Of a DNA stretch of 64,000 bases, positions 1 through 8,116 are shown piece by piece. Position 1 is the first letter of the stretch. Each line of letters starts with the position of its first letter. Origin of the DNA: Ulvibacter litoralis (GTDB lineage: Bacteria > Bacteroidota > Bacteroidia > Flavobacteriales > Flavobacteriaceae); the NCBI RefSeq assembly GCF_900102055.1, contig NZ_FNBA01000001.1:310001-374000 (forward strand). The letters are read 5' to 3'. The position numbers were made by a program, and so were the translations under genes. The notes under the pieces are model-generated. The model worked only from the letters and a program-made list of their open reading frames with translations. It was not told where the DNA came from and searched no databases.

Positions 1-139
1 TGATAATTTCAGCTTCCTGTAACGGAAAGAAAGAAGATTTTAATTGAAAAATTCCGAAGATCCCAAAAATGATAAAAGCAAGAATAAGCACATTTGTGGC
101 AACTTCGTACTTTATGAAATAGCTGATAATTTTTTTCAT
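1..139 (-). CDS. RND-family efflux permease, N-terminal fragment
   Basis: Reading the minus strand from the ATG at 139 gives a short cytoplasmic segment (MKKIISYFIKYEVATN), one hydrophobic helix rich in Ile/Phe/Leu, and then a charged periplasmic start ending in PLQEAEI, where the gene leaves the window. This matches the first transmembrane helix and the start of the porter domain of AcrB/MexB-type proton-driven exporters. It starts 2 bases after the stop of the adaptor gene, so the two are almost certainly one operon encoding an inner-membrane pump and its periplasmic adaptor. The substrate cannot be told from 46 residues. Confidence 0.8.
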   Translation of the reverse strand, partial: MKKIISYFIKYEVATNVLILAFIIFGIFGIFQLKSSFFPLQEAEII

Positions 140-141
140 TT

Positions 142-1296
142 CTAAAGTGTTTTCGTTGTTGAAGTAGGTTCTTCATCTTCTTTAGAAATTCCTTTCCCAA
201 TTTTTACAAGCATCCCAGAGTAAGCGCCGGGAACTGGTTTGGAAAGAATTTTTGTACCGTCGGGTACGCCTTTCACTACAACTTCATTTGGAGAGAAATA
301 AACAGGATCTATTTCGAGAATTGATAATATACTATCCTTCACTACAAATAACTTATTCTCATCTACCAGTAACTTTCGGGGCAACTGTATGGCGTTTTCC
401 ACTTCATTGGCCTCCAATTGTGCTTCGAGATACATGCCTTCTTTTAAATCAGTTCCTTTTACTTCTACAAAGACATTAATGGTTTGAGTGGCCTGATTAA
501 TTCTTCCGTTGATTCGAACGACTGTACCTGTATAATTTTTACCCGTATCGACCGTATTAAGCTGTACCTTTTCTCCAATCTTTAATAAGTCACTGAATTC
601 TTTTGCGATTGAAAGTTCCAGTTCAAACACTGAGGTATCGATGAACTCTCCCAGTTTTTGTCCCGATCGAATTAGCGTTCCTCGGGTCACCAAAGCTTCC
701 GTAACAATTCCATTAAAAGGGGCTCTTACGCTGTATTTTCCTAGCCGTTGCTCCAAGTTTTTAACATTAAAATAAGAAGTTGACACGCCTCTTCCCGTTA
801 TAAAATAACGTACTTTTTCGGAGGTCATCTCTGGAAGATTGGGTACCGATTTCGTCATATCAAAATTAGCAAGATACTGGTTCCAAACAGGAAAAGCATC
901 GGGATAATCCAAACGTAAATCGGGCATTAAGGAAGTGATAAGATTGTAGAATTCACTTTTTGCTGCTTGTACGGAAGCGTAATATTCCGAAGAATTCATA
1001 CGGATTAGTGTCTGCCCTTTCTGGTAGTGCTGCCCCGCTTTAAAATCGTTTGAACTTGATTCGAAAATACCTTGAACTTCACTGTATATCTCCAATCGGT
1101 TTTTTGCTACCAAATTTCCATTGGCAGGAAGTATGATAGGAACCGTACTGTTTTTTACTTCTTCAACAAAAACCGTTTTAATTACTTTTTTCGCTTCAGG
1201 TTTTTGCTTTTCGTTGTTTTTTACAATGTAATTCGCACCAAGAACAGCTCCAACGAGAATTACAACCCCAATAGCAAAAAGTATAATTTTACGCAT
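142..1296 (-). CDS. RND efflux periplasmic adaptor (membrane fusion protein, HlyD/AcrA type)
   Basis: This 384-residue protein has an N-terminal signal anchor (about residues 3-24), a short linker and then the lipoyl/barrel-sandwich pattern of membrane fusion proteins. One half is around residues 55-110 (GNLVAKNRLEIYSEVQGIF); the other half is around 190-215 (YSVRAPFNGIVTEALVTRG). A beta-barrel and a C-terminal membrane-proximal domain follow. It would bridge the inner-membrane RND pump encoded just downstream to an outer-membrane channel not present here. The helical hairpin between the lipoyl halves is about 80 residues and unusually Tyr/Pro rich. The C-terminus ends in a Glu/Thr-rich tail. 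Substrate unknown. Confidence 0.88.
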   Translation of the reverse strand: MRKIILFAIGVVILVGAVLGANYIVKNNEKQKPEAKKVIKTVFVEEVKNSTVPIILPANGNLVAKNRLEIYSEVQGIFESSSNDFKAGQHYQKGQTLIRMNSSEYYASVQAAKSEFYNLITSLMPDLRLDYPDAFPVWNQYLANFDMTKSVPNLPEMTSEKVRYFITGRGVSTSYFNVKNLEQRLGKYSVRAPFNGIVTEALVTRGTLIRSGQKLGEFIDTSVFELELSIAKEFSDLLKIGEKVQLNTVDTGKNYTGTVVRINGRINQATQTINVFVEVKGTDLKEGMYLEAQLEANEVENAIQLPRKLLVDENKLFVVKDSILSILEIDPVYFSPNEVVVKGVPDGTKILSKPVPGAYSGMLVKIGKGISKEDEEPTSTTKTL

Positions 1297-1319
1297 TTTT
1301 TATGTATTTTCCTTTTTTT

Positions 1320-1327
1320 CAAAAATA
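1320..1327 (-). promoter_or_regulatory. -7 box (TATTTTTG) of the RND operon
   Basis: On the minus strand the sequence TATTTTTG fits the Bacteroidota vegetative -7 consensus TAnnTTTG. It lies 24 bases before the adaptor ATG, giving a short leader. No convincing -33 TTG is seen at the expected distance. Confidence 0.45.
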
Positions 1328-1375
1328 GGAAGCACATATTCTTCGGATGTTAAAAATATCCTAAATAAAAAAACT

Positions 1376-3292
1376 CTAAATTAACTCTTCTAGTTTATTT
1401 GTGATCTTTTCCCACTCTTCCATCAATTCACTTAATGTATCCTTTTTAGATTGATACATATCAAAAAAGTTTGGTTTTGCAATTGTTTCGTCATAGCGTA
1501 TTGCTAATTCGGCATCAATTGCTTTAATCTCCTTTTCTAATTTTCCAATTGCAGCTTCAGTTTTGCTTAGCTTATTGGTAAGTGACTTTTGTTTCTTCTG
1601 ATTTTCGTACGATTGCTTTCCTCCTGAATTTTTTTGTTTCCCTTCGGAAGCTATGACAGTTCTTTTTTCTGCTTCTCGTAAATTCTGAAGGTTTCGTTGT
1701 TCTAGGAAATACTCTATATCTCCTAAATATTCTTTTATCTTACGATCTTTAAATTCGTACACCTTATCGGTAAGTCCTTGCAAGAAATCTCTATCGTGAG
1801 ACACTAAAAGCAGCGTTCCTTCAAATTTCTCTAACGAATCCTTTAAAACGTTCTTAGACTTAATATCTAAGTGATTGGTTGGCTCATCCATCACCAACAC
1901 ATTAAACGGCTGTAAAAGCAGTTTAGCGAGCGCCAAACGGTTTCGCTCTCCCCCACTTAATACACGTACATATTTATCTACTTCTTCTCCTCGGAATAAA
2001 AAGGATCCTAATATATCTCTTACTTTACTTCTATTTTTTTCATTTGCCGCATCAATCATAGTATCTAGAACGGTTTTACTTCCGTCTAAATAATCAGCTT
2101 GATTCTGAGCAAAGTATCCTATTTGTACATTGTGGCCCAATTTCATCGTTCCTTCGTGTGAAAGTTCGTTTACAATGATTTTTGCCAGTGTCGATTTTCC
2201 TTGTCCGTTTTGTCCCACAAAGGCAATCTTACTATCACGCTCTACCATCAAATCTACATTGCGTAAGACTTCCTTGTCTCCATAACTTTTTGAGACCTTA
2301 GAAGATTCAATGACGATTTTTCCAGGCGTAATCGAAACCGGAAAATGTAGCGTCATTACGCTATTATCATCTTCATCAACTTCAATACGATCAATTTTAT
2401 CAAGCTTTTTTATCAGCGATTGCGCCATGGTTGCTTTACTTGCCTTGGCCCTAAACTTTTCAATTAGCTTTTCAGTCTGCTCAATTTGCTTTTGCTGATT
2501 TTTTTGGGACGCTAGTTGTTGCTCTCTAAGTTCTTTCCGTTGTACCAAATACTGGGTATACGGTTTGTTATAATCGTAGATCTTTCCGAGGGAAATCTCA
2601 ATAGTACGATTGGTTACATTATCTAAGAACATTTTATCGTGCGATACAACCACAACCGCACCTGCATAATTTTTCAAGAATTCTTCCAACCATAAAATAG
2701 ATTCAATATCTAAGTGATTGGTAGGCTCATCGAGTAATAAAATATCATTATTCTGAAGTAGCAGTTTTGCCAATTCAATTCGCATACGCCATCCTCCAGA
2801 GAATGTTTCGGTAAGCTTATTAAAATCTTCACGTTGAAATCCAAGTCCTTGTAAAATTCGCTCGGTTTCTCCTTGGTAGTTATACCCACCATGAATTTCG
2901 TACTGATGCTGTACTTCGTTCAAATCGACCATTAAATCGTGATAGCTCTCACTTTCATAGTCGGTTCGTTCAGCTAGTTGGGTGTTAATTTCTTCTAACT
3001 TCTTTTCAAGTGTTTTAATTTCTTTGAACGCTTCGTACGATTCTTCCAAAACCGTTCTACCAACTTCAAAATCGATATCCTGTTTCAAAAACCCTATCGA
3101 AATTTCCTTATCGGTGGCAATCGCACCTTCGTCGTATTCTTGCTCTCCAGAAATTATTTTTAATAAGGTAGATTTTCCCGCACCATTTTTACCTACCAAA
3201 CCAACGCGAGTTCCTGCCCCTAATTGAAAGGTAATTTTTTCGAACAAATAGTCTCCTTGAAAAGAAACTGAAAGATTATGAATATTTAGCAT
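1376..3292 (-). CDS. ABC-F family ATPase (Uup/YheS-like)
   Basis: The 638-residue protein has two ABC ATPase domains and no membrane segments, the hallmark of soluble ABC-F proteins that act on ribosomes. The first Walker A (GKNGAGKST) is near residues 34-42, with signature FSGGWRMR and Walker B LLLDEPTNHLD. The second Walker A (GQNGQGKST) is near residue 360, with signature LSGGERNR and Walker B LVMDEPTNHLD. A charged linker sits between the domains, and a Lys/Glu-rich coiled coil occupies about residues 540-638, as in the Uup branch. Expected roles are relief of stalled translation or, for Uup, DNA-related functions. The exact subfamily is not resolved by eye. Confidence 0.9.
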   Translation of the reverse strand: MLNIHNLSVSFQGDYLFEKITFQLGAGTRVGLVGKNGAGKSTLLKIISGEQEYDEGAIATDKEISIGFLKQDIDFEVGRTVLEESYEAFKEIKTLEKKLEEINTQLAERTDYESESYHDLMVDLNEVQHQYEIHGGYNYQGETERILQGLGFQREDFNKLTETFSGGWRMRIELAKLLLQNNDILLLDEPTNHLDIESILWLEEFLKNYAGAVVVVSHDKMFLDNVTNRTIEISLGKIYDYNKPYTQYLVQRKELREQQLASQKNQQKQIEQTEKLIEKFRAKASKATMAQSLIKKLDKIDRIEVDEDDNSVMTLHFPVSITPGKIVIESSKVSKSYGDKEVLRNVDLMVERDSKIAFVGQNGQGKSTLAKIIVNELSHEGTMKLGHNVQIGYFAQNQADYLDGSKTVLDTMIDAANEKNRSKVRDILGSFLFRGEEVDKYVRVLSGGERNRLALAKLLLQPFNVLVMDEPTNHLDIKSKNVLKDSLEKFEGTLLLVSHDRDFLQGLTDKVYEFKDRKIKEYLGDIEYFLEQRNLQNLREAEKRTVIASEGKQKNSGGKQSYENQKKQKSLTNKLSKTEAAIGKLEKEIKAIDAELAIRYDETIAKPNFFDMYQSKKDTLSELMEEWEKITNKLEELI

Positions 3293-3324
3293 CTATAAAG
3301 CTGTAATTTTTTTGCAAAGATGCT

Positions 3325-3332
3325 TAATTTTG
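3325..3332 (+). promoter_or_regulatory. -7 box (TAATTTTG) of the DUF983 gene
   Basis: TAATTTTG matches TAnnTTTG 18 bases before the ATG at 3351. Transcription from here would start after an earlier in-frame start at 3312, which supports the ATG at 3351. Confidence 0.45.
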
Positions 3333-3350
3333 TACTGCAAAAAAAATGAT

Positions 3351-3728
3351 ATGAAAGGTTCAAAGCTATATAGTATTTTCACAAGCACATGTCCCGTTTG
3401 TCATACAGGCAAAATGTACCTAAATAGCAATCCCTATATTATCTCTGAGGCACAAAAAATGCACGAACGCTGCCCACATTGTGACACCAAATTTAAAATA
3501 GAGCCTTCTTTCTTTTACGGTGCGATGTATGTAAGTTATGCCGTTGGTGTTGCCATTGCCGTTGCTGCCTTCATCATTGCTTACTTTTTTATAGGTCTTG
3601 GCCGACTCGAAAGCTTTTTTGTGATTACTGGAACGTTGATTGTGTTGCTTCCTGTGATTTTAAGAATTTCACGAAATATCTGGATCAATTTTTTCTTCAA
3701 ATTTGACAAAGAAAAAGCAAAGAAATAA
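3351..3728 (+). CDS. DUF983 family membrane protein
   Basis: With the start at 3351 the protein is 125 residues. It begins with two CxxC pairs (STCPVCHTGKMY and ERCPHCDTKF), a likely zinc ribbon. The conserved EPSFFYGAMYVSYAVGV segment leads into the first of two or three transmembrane helices, and the tail is Lys-rich. This layout is that of the DUF983 family, which has no established function. The gene is divergent from the ABC-F gene and convergent with the oxidoreductase. The more upstream in-frame start at 3312 adds a cysteine-containing stretch that is unlike the family and overlaps the promoter, so I rejected it. Confidence 0.85.
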   Translation: MKGSKLYSIFTSTCPVCHTGKMYLNSNPYIISEAQKMHERCPHCDTKFKIEPSFFYGAMYVSYAVGVAIAVAAFIIAYFFIGLGRLESFFVITGTLIVLLPVILRISRNIWINFFFKFDKEKAKK

Positions 3729-3734
3729 ACCTGC

Positions 3735-4778
3735 TTAGGACCATCGGTTAATATCCACCTCTTTCGGAAGCTCAATTTGCATCGCTACATGCTCATAAAG
3801 CATTTTAGACAACAACGGAGCTCCCATGATTCCATGCGTTCCCAAACCGTTAAAAAACACCTTATTTTTACTTTCAGACAGCATTCCCATCAAAGGCCTC
3901 CTATCTTTTGTGGTTGGCCGAATTCCAATTTCTTGCGAAACTATTGTAAACGGACACGAAACCATTTTCTTAAACTTAGAAACAATCTCGTCTTCGGCTT
4001 TTTGTGTCGCTGCGTATCCTAAATCATCTCTCGAATAGGTGGCCCCTACTTTGTACAAATCTTCCCCTAATGGAATAATGTACACAGGTCCTTTCAATAA
4101 AAAAGGAAGCTTCAATTCTGGAGCTTTAATAAGGAGAAATTCCCCTTTATTGGGAGAAAGGTATTCTTTGGGAAAAAATGGATTGTTTGTTACGAGTACT
4201 CCTTCAGCAAACACAATTTTTTTTGCGGAAAGGTTTTTATAGTGAATGGTATTATTTTCTTCGGAAAGTTGGTCGTAGTCGAATGTTTCAGCTGAAAGTG
4301 AATCTTTTTTCTGAAGATACTCTCGATACGCGCTTAATACTTCTGAAGGAAAAATCCTTCCAGAATTACGAACCTTTCCGAAGCCAAAAGGAGCCACGAC
4401 GGAAGCATTGGTATTGGCATCAATCTCGGCTGAAAGATAGGGAGACAATTCAAATTTATCGCTTGCCACTGCCCAATCATTCTGTTCTTCGACACTCGTT
4501 AAGATTCTATAAATAGGCTCTTGACTAAATATAGGAATATTTAATTTTTGAGAAAGGTGTTCATAAAAAGGAAGGCTTTCTTCCAAATGTTCTTTCGCAT
4601 TCCAAGCAATGGTAAATCGTTTTAAAACGACTGGATTAAAGACCCCTCCCGAAACCTGAGTTGCCGAGGGTTGTTGTCCATCAAAAACAACAAAAGACTT
4701 ACCGTGTTTTTCCAATTGCTCGCAAAAACTGAGTCCTGCAATGCCTAATCCTACTATGATATAATCAACTTCTTTCAC
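3735..4778 (-). CDS. FAD-dependent oxidoreductase (DAO family)
   Basis: The 347-residue protein opens with the Rossmann dinucleotide motif VDYIIVGLGIAGLSFCEQL (about residues 4-22) and carries the C-terminal FAD contact GLGTHGIMGAPLLSKML typical of D-amino-acid-oxidase-fold enzymes. The SGGVFNPVVLKRFT segment is characteristic of the glycine oxidase/MnmC-C-like branch found widely in Bacteroidota. No signal peptide is present, so it is cytoplasmic. The substrate (a D-amino acid, glycine or modified amine) cannot be assigned. It ends 6 bases beyond the DUF983 stop in a convergent arrangement. Confidence 0.82.
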   Translation of the reverse strand: MKEVDYIIVGLGIAGLSFCEQLEKHGKSFVVFDGQQPSATQVSGGVFNPVVLKRFTIAWNAKEHLEESLPFYEHLSQKLNIPIFSQEPIYRILTSVEEQNDWAVASDKFELSPYLSAEIDANTNASVVAPFGFGKVRNSGRIFPSEVLSAYREYLQKKDSLSAETFDYDQLSEENNTIHYKNLSAKKIVFAEGVLVTNNPFFPKEYLSPNKGEFLLIKAPELKLPFLLKGPVYIIPLGEDLYKVGATYSRDDLGYAATQKAEDEIVSKFKKMVSCPFTIVSQEIGIRPTTKDRRPLMGMLSESKNKVFFNGLGTHGIMGAPLLSKMLYEHVAMQIELPKEVDINRWS

Positions 4779-4840
4779 GCAGCAAAGATAAAGTTACGGT
4801 TGGAAGTGATGGATAGGAAATTGAAAAAATATTGAAAATA

Positions 4841-4875
4841 AAAAAGCCCTCTTACAAAATAAGAGGGCTTTTTTT
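4841..4875 (-). terminator. Rho-independent terminator after gldN
   Basis: Perfect 11-bp arms AAAGCCCTCTT and AAGAGGGCTTT flank a 7-base loop, with T-runs on both strands. It lies about 20 bases beyond the gldN stop and closes the gldKLMN operon. Confidence 0.85.
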
Positions 4876-4893
4876 AAACTATATAATAGGTCT

Positions 4894-5796
4894 CTAGTAA
4901 TTCCAAAGATCAATTTCTATATTTCTAATTACTTCTTGAATTCTATCCGATTCTAAAAGTTGCATTAAAGCGTTATCGTTGATGTATTCATTAACTGTTC
5001 TATCTCCTTGAACGTTATCTTCTTTGTAGATAACACCGTGAAAACGTCTTGAGTTTAATAAATGGTCGTACGAAATAGGTTGTGATGTATTCTTTCTATT
5101 AAAAGCTTTGGCTTTGTGTAACACTTCACGTGCTCCAGGATACCAAACCCAGAATAATTCAACTCTATTGTCAACACTTCCTTCATCTTCGAAAGCCTTA
5201 GAACGTGCTTCACCTGCTACTGGACAAATACCTAATAAACGGTATTTTAATTCTCCTTGACGTTTGTCTAGGTACCAGTATCCACGGATTCTCCACTCTT
5301 CAATATCACCTGCATCCAATGTAAACTCACGAATGTATTGGTCGTCTACAGCTTCACCGTTATTCACTTGGTCAATACCAGCATCCGTTGTATCTCTATA
5401 TACTAAAGAAGCATCTAAATCGCTAAGGGTACGTTTTTCAGTAAAGTAAGAATCTGCATATACATTTTCTATTTTACCTTCTTTAATGTTTTTAACTAAA
5501 ACATCGTACAATGAACGTCGTTCAGAACCAATATTGTTTGTGTCAATTGGGTAATACAAAGGAAAATTAACACGTTCATCAAGATCGATTATTTCCCATG
5601 TAGTTTTAGACCACAACACATCACGCTCGTCTGTATAACCATACGGAAGCGGATTGTCATTATCATAAGCGATCTGCTCACTCGTCTTCACGCCTATTTC
5701 GTCAGGTGTTGTAGCATTAAGGATGTTTATCTGCGCATTTGCAGCAAACGTCCCTACTAATAGACCAACACATAAAACAACATTCTTCAAATTCAT
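4894..5796 (-). CDS. gldN: Gliding motility / type IX secretion protein GldN
   Basis: The 300-residue protein has a signal peptide (MNLKNVVLCVGLLVGTFAANA, cut about residue 21). The mature part is acidic and contains the GldN hallmarks DVLWSKTTWEIIDLDERVNFPLYYP, IREFTLDAGDIEEWRIRGYWYLDKRQGE and RLLGICPVA. GldN sits in the periplasm/outer membrane with the lipoprotein GldK and forms the ring of the type IX secretion system (Porphyromonas PorN). It is the last gene of gldKLMN, 16 bases after gldM and followed by a strong terminator. The length is normal for the family. Confidence 0.95.
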   Translation of the reverse strand: MNLKNVVLCVGLLVGTFAANAQINILNATTPDEIGVKTSEQIAYDNDNPLPYGYTDERDVLWSKTTWEIIDLDERVNFPLYYPIDTNNIGSERRSLYDVLVKNIKEGKIENVYADSYFTEKRTLSDLDASLVYRDTTDAGIDQVNNGEAVDDQYIREFTLDAGDIEEWRIRGYWYLDKRQGELKYRLLGICPVAGEARSKAFEDEGSVDNRVELFWVWYPGAREVLHKAKAFNRKNTSQPISYDHLLNSRRFHGVIYKEDNVQGDRTVNEYINDNALMQLLESDRIQEVIRNIEIDLWNY

Positions 5797-5812
5797 AAGT
5801 AATTAGTTTATT

Positions 5813-7378
5813 CTAGTTTGTTAACTCAATAAATACAGGAGATATTTTCTTTAATTTATATCCTGAATTTCCTGAAATATTTGCTGTAATGTCAAATATT
5901 TGAACTGTCTCACCACGTTTCGCTCTTTTTAAAGCTGAAGTTGCTTGACCGTTTAATCTAGCTCCGTTTACTTTTACAGTAGGTTGACCAGATACTTTAA
6001 AGCTAAATCCTGTTACATTTAATTTTAAATCAAAATCGAAGTCAGGTAACACAGCACCAACAGAAGACTTTTCAAGTCCTTGACGTTGCATTCTTACCAC
6101 TCCTCCATCACCATCTTCCCCACGAATGGTTCCGGTTGGTCTTGGAATTCCTTTTACACGAAATTCTGAATTAGAACTTACACGTTGTCCGTCAGGTAAA
6201 GTACCACTAGCCGTAATTGTAACCGTTCTACCTTGTCCAGGTGTCATGTTATATTTACTTCCAGAAACTTTAGAAAGACCCGCACCAGATGCAGTTACTT
6301 TGTTGTCTGGAATACCAGGAATAGAAATCGTCATTGGATTTACAACTCCTTGGTAAACTACATTCATTTTATCTGCAGCAATTACAGCAGAATTAGGCTT
6401 AGAGATTGTTGCGAAACCTGTATTTACAGGAACTTCAATTTCTTTTCCTCCTTCACCATAATACAAGAATCCTTCAATTTTGTGATCTCCAGGGCTTCCT
6501 GCACTTACTTTAAGAACAATTCTACCTCCTTCAATATCGTAATCTTTTCCTTTTTCAAGTTTTCTTCCGTCCAATTTAAGGTCTTCTCTTTGTGGCACGG
6601 TACTCGCATCAGTTCTACCTAATAAGATCGCTCCGTTAAAAACCTCTCCAGGATAGAATGCCGATTTAGGCACATCCATAAAAGTGTTGTAGTTGTTCAT
6701 AGAAAGCGCTGAAGCTTGTTGGCCAGCTAACATCTTTTGTAACACTTCACTTTCCGTAGTTTTAATATCTGCTTGAATCTGCGTCAATTTAGTTAAAGAA
6801 GCAATTAATGGAAACCCTTCGTAGTTATAGTTTAACCACTCACGTTTTTTCCCATCACGATCTTCTACTTGAGAAGTAGAAAAGTTTTGTTCGATTGCTT
6901 TTCTAACATTTGGAAAAGATTCTGCTGGCAATACTGCCATCATTTTAGTTCTATACTCGTTCATTTTATCAATAAACTCTTGTCCTTCTGGCTTATAATT
7001 TTCACCAGTAAAAAATAGATTGTTAAAATGATCTGGTTTATCCATTACTTCATAATCTGAAGTATCTTCAAGATCAGCTTTAGCCGCAGTTTTTAAAGAT
7101 TGAATATACGCATCTAGTTCTGCAGAAATTTGAGCTACTTTACTTCCGTTTTCTTTTACCGCTGCATATTGCTCTGGAGCATCTATTGCTTTTTGAGCTA
7201 AGTTAGCCATAAAAGCTTGGTTACGTTCGGTAGTTGCAGTATTTGCTTCTTCTATTTTTTTGTCTAAAAGCCCAAAAGCTGATAGTACTTCTTTCGACAT
7301 GTTTAATGCCAACATTGCGATGAAAACCAGATACATCAGGTTAATCATCTTCTGTCTAGGGGAACTTCCTCCTGCCAT
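5813..7378 (-). CDS. gldM: Gliding motility / type IX secretion motor protein GldM
   Basis: This 521-residue protein begins with MAGGSSPRQKM and a single transmembrane helix (INLMYLVFIAMLALNMS). A large periplasmic region of four GldM domains follows, with the conserved end ISPVFIELTN. GldM dimers pass through a GldL ring to form the proton-driven inner-membrane motor that powers secretion and gliding, and the periplasmic rod contacts the GldK/GldN ring. Arg8, just before the helix, corresponds to the conserved N-terminal basic residue of the family. It lies between gldL and gldN in the usual order. Confidence 0.96.
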   Translation of the reverse strand: MAGGSSPRQKMINLMYLVFIAMLALNMSKEVLSAFGLLDKKIEEANTATTERNQAFMANLAQKAIDAPEQYAAVKENGSKVAQISAELDAYIQSLKTAAKADLEDTSDYEVMDKPDHFNNLFFTGENYKPEGQEFIDKMNEYRTKMMAVLPAESFPNVRKAIEQNFSTSQVEDRDGKKREWLNYNYEGFPLIASLTKLTQIQADIKTTESEVLQKMLAGQQASALSMNNYNTFMDVPKSAFYPGEVFNGAILLGRTDASTVPQREDLKLDGRKLEKGKDYDIEGGRIVLKVSAGSPGDHKIEGFLYYGEGGKEIEVPVNTGFATISKPNSAVIAADKMNVVYQGVVNPMTISIPGIPDNKVTASGAGLSKVSGSKYNMTPGQGRTVTITASGTLPDGQRVSSNSEFRVKGIPRPTGTIRGEDGDGGVVRMQRQGLEKSSVGAVLPDFDFDLKLNVTGFSFKVSGQPTVKVNGARLNGQATSALKRAKRGETVQIFDITANISGNSGYKLKKISPVFIELTN

Positions 7379-7417
7379 GTTAATTTGTTTTTAAATTAAT
7401 AGTTAGTGAGAATTGTC

Positions 7418-8071
7418 CTAGTTTTTTGAACTCATAGCCGATAACATTCCGCCATATACACCATTTAAAGATGATAAGTTCGTTGCAAGGTGTTGCATTT
7501 GTTGCTTTAATTGCTCAGCGTTTTCTGCTACTCTTTCGTTAGCTTCAGCTTGACGACTTGTAGACTCTACTTGTACTTTGTATAAGCTGTTTAAAGATTC
7601 CATTTGCGCAGCAGCTAATGCCATTTCTTCGCTGTATTTTTTAGTAGAGCTCATTGCCTCAGCAGTTGGAGCCATTCCTTTAGCAGCACCTTCAAAAGAA
7701 CGGATACTATCGCTAAGGCTACTCATTAATTCTGAATCAATTTTTGCTCCTTTAAGCATTTCATCTAATTTCTTAGACAATAACCCTTGTGCATCTTCTG
7801 GTTGCTCATCTTTCTTTTTCTTAGATGAAGCAGCACCACCTGCTAACTCAGGATATACTAATGACCAATCTAAATCACTTTCTACCGGTTCGAAAGCAGA
7901 TATTGCGAAAATAATTGCTTCAGTAATAAGTCCAATTGCTAAAAGAATACCTCCATTAAGTGGTCCTAATTCCCAGTGAAGAATTTTAAATAAAGCTCCA
8001 ATAATTACAATCGATGCTCCAAGGCCATAAGCCATGTTAAATAATTTCTTTGTTGATTTTGCTTGTGCCAT
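7418..8071 (-). CDS. gldL: Gliding motility / type IX secretion motor protein GldL
   Basis: The 217-residue inner-membrane protein has two N-terminal helices (about residues 13-33 and 38-58) and a long cytoplasmic, Ala/Ser/Glu-rich helical tail. The charged membrane residues expected of the motor are all present: Tyr15, Lys29, His32 and Glu51 in LGLITEAIIFAIS-like context. These fit, with an offset of two, the residues shown to matter in Flavobacterium GldL. It would form the pentameric stator around GldM and convert proton flow into rotation. It is 40 bases upstream of gldM and 45 downstream of gldK. Confidence 0.95.
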   Translation of the reverse strand: MAQAKSTKKLFNMAYGLGASIVIIGALFKILHWELGPLNGGILLAIGLITEAIIFAISAFEPVESDLDWSLVYPELAGGAASSKKKKDEQPEDAQGLLSKKLDEMLKGAKIDSELMSSLSDSIRSFEGAAKGMAPTAEAMSSTKKYSEEMALAAAQMESLNSLYKVQVESTSRQAEANERVAENAEQLKQQMQHLATNLSSLNGVYGGMLSAMSSKN

Positions 8072-8116
8072 AATAGTTTAGTTTAAGTTTAGTTAAGTTT
8101 TATTTATTTTAATAGA

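Noticed and set aside
9-200. Minus-strand frame of 63 codons overlapping the RND genes
   Set aside because: The true RND permease start at 139 in another frame gives a convincing membrane helix, and the adaptor covers the rest.
2710-2892. Short frame inside the ABC-F gene
   Set aside because: It is in another frame of a clear coding gene and has no domain content.
3312-3350. Longer N-terminus for the DUF983 protein
   Set aside because: It overlaps a TAnnTTTG box and adds residues unlike the family.
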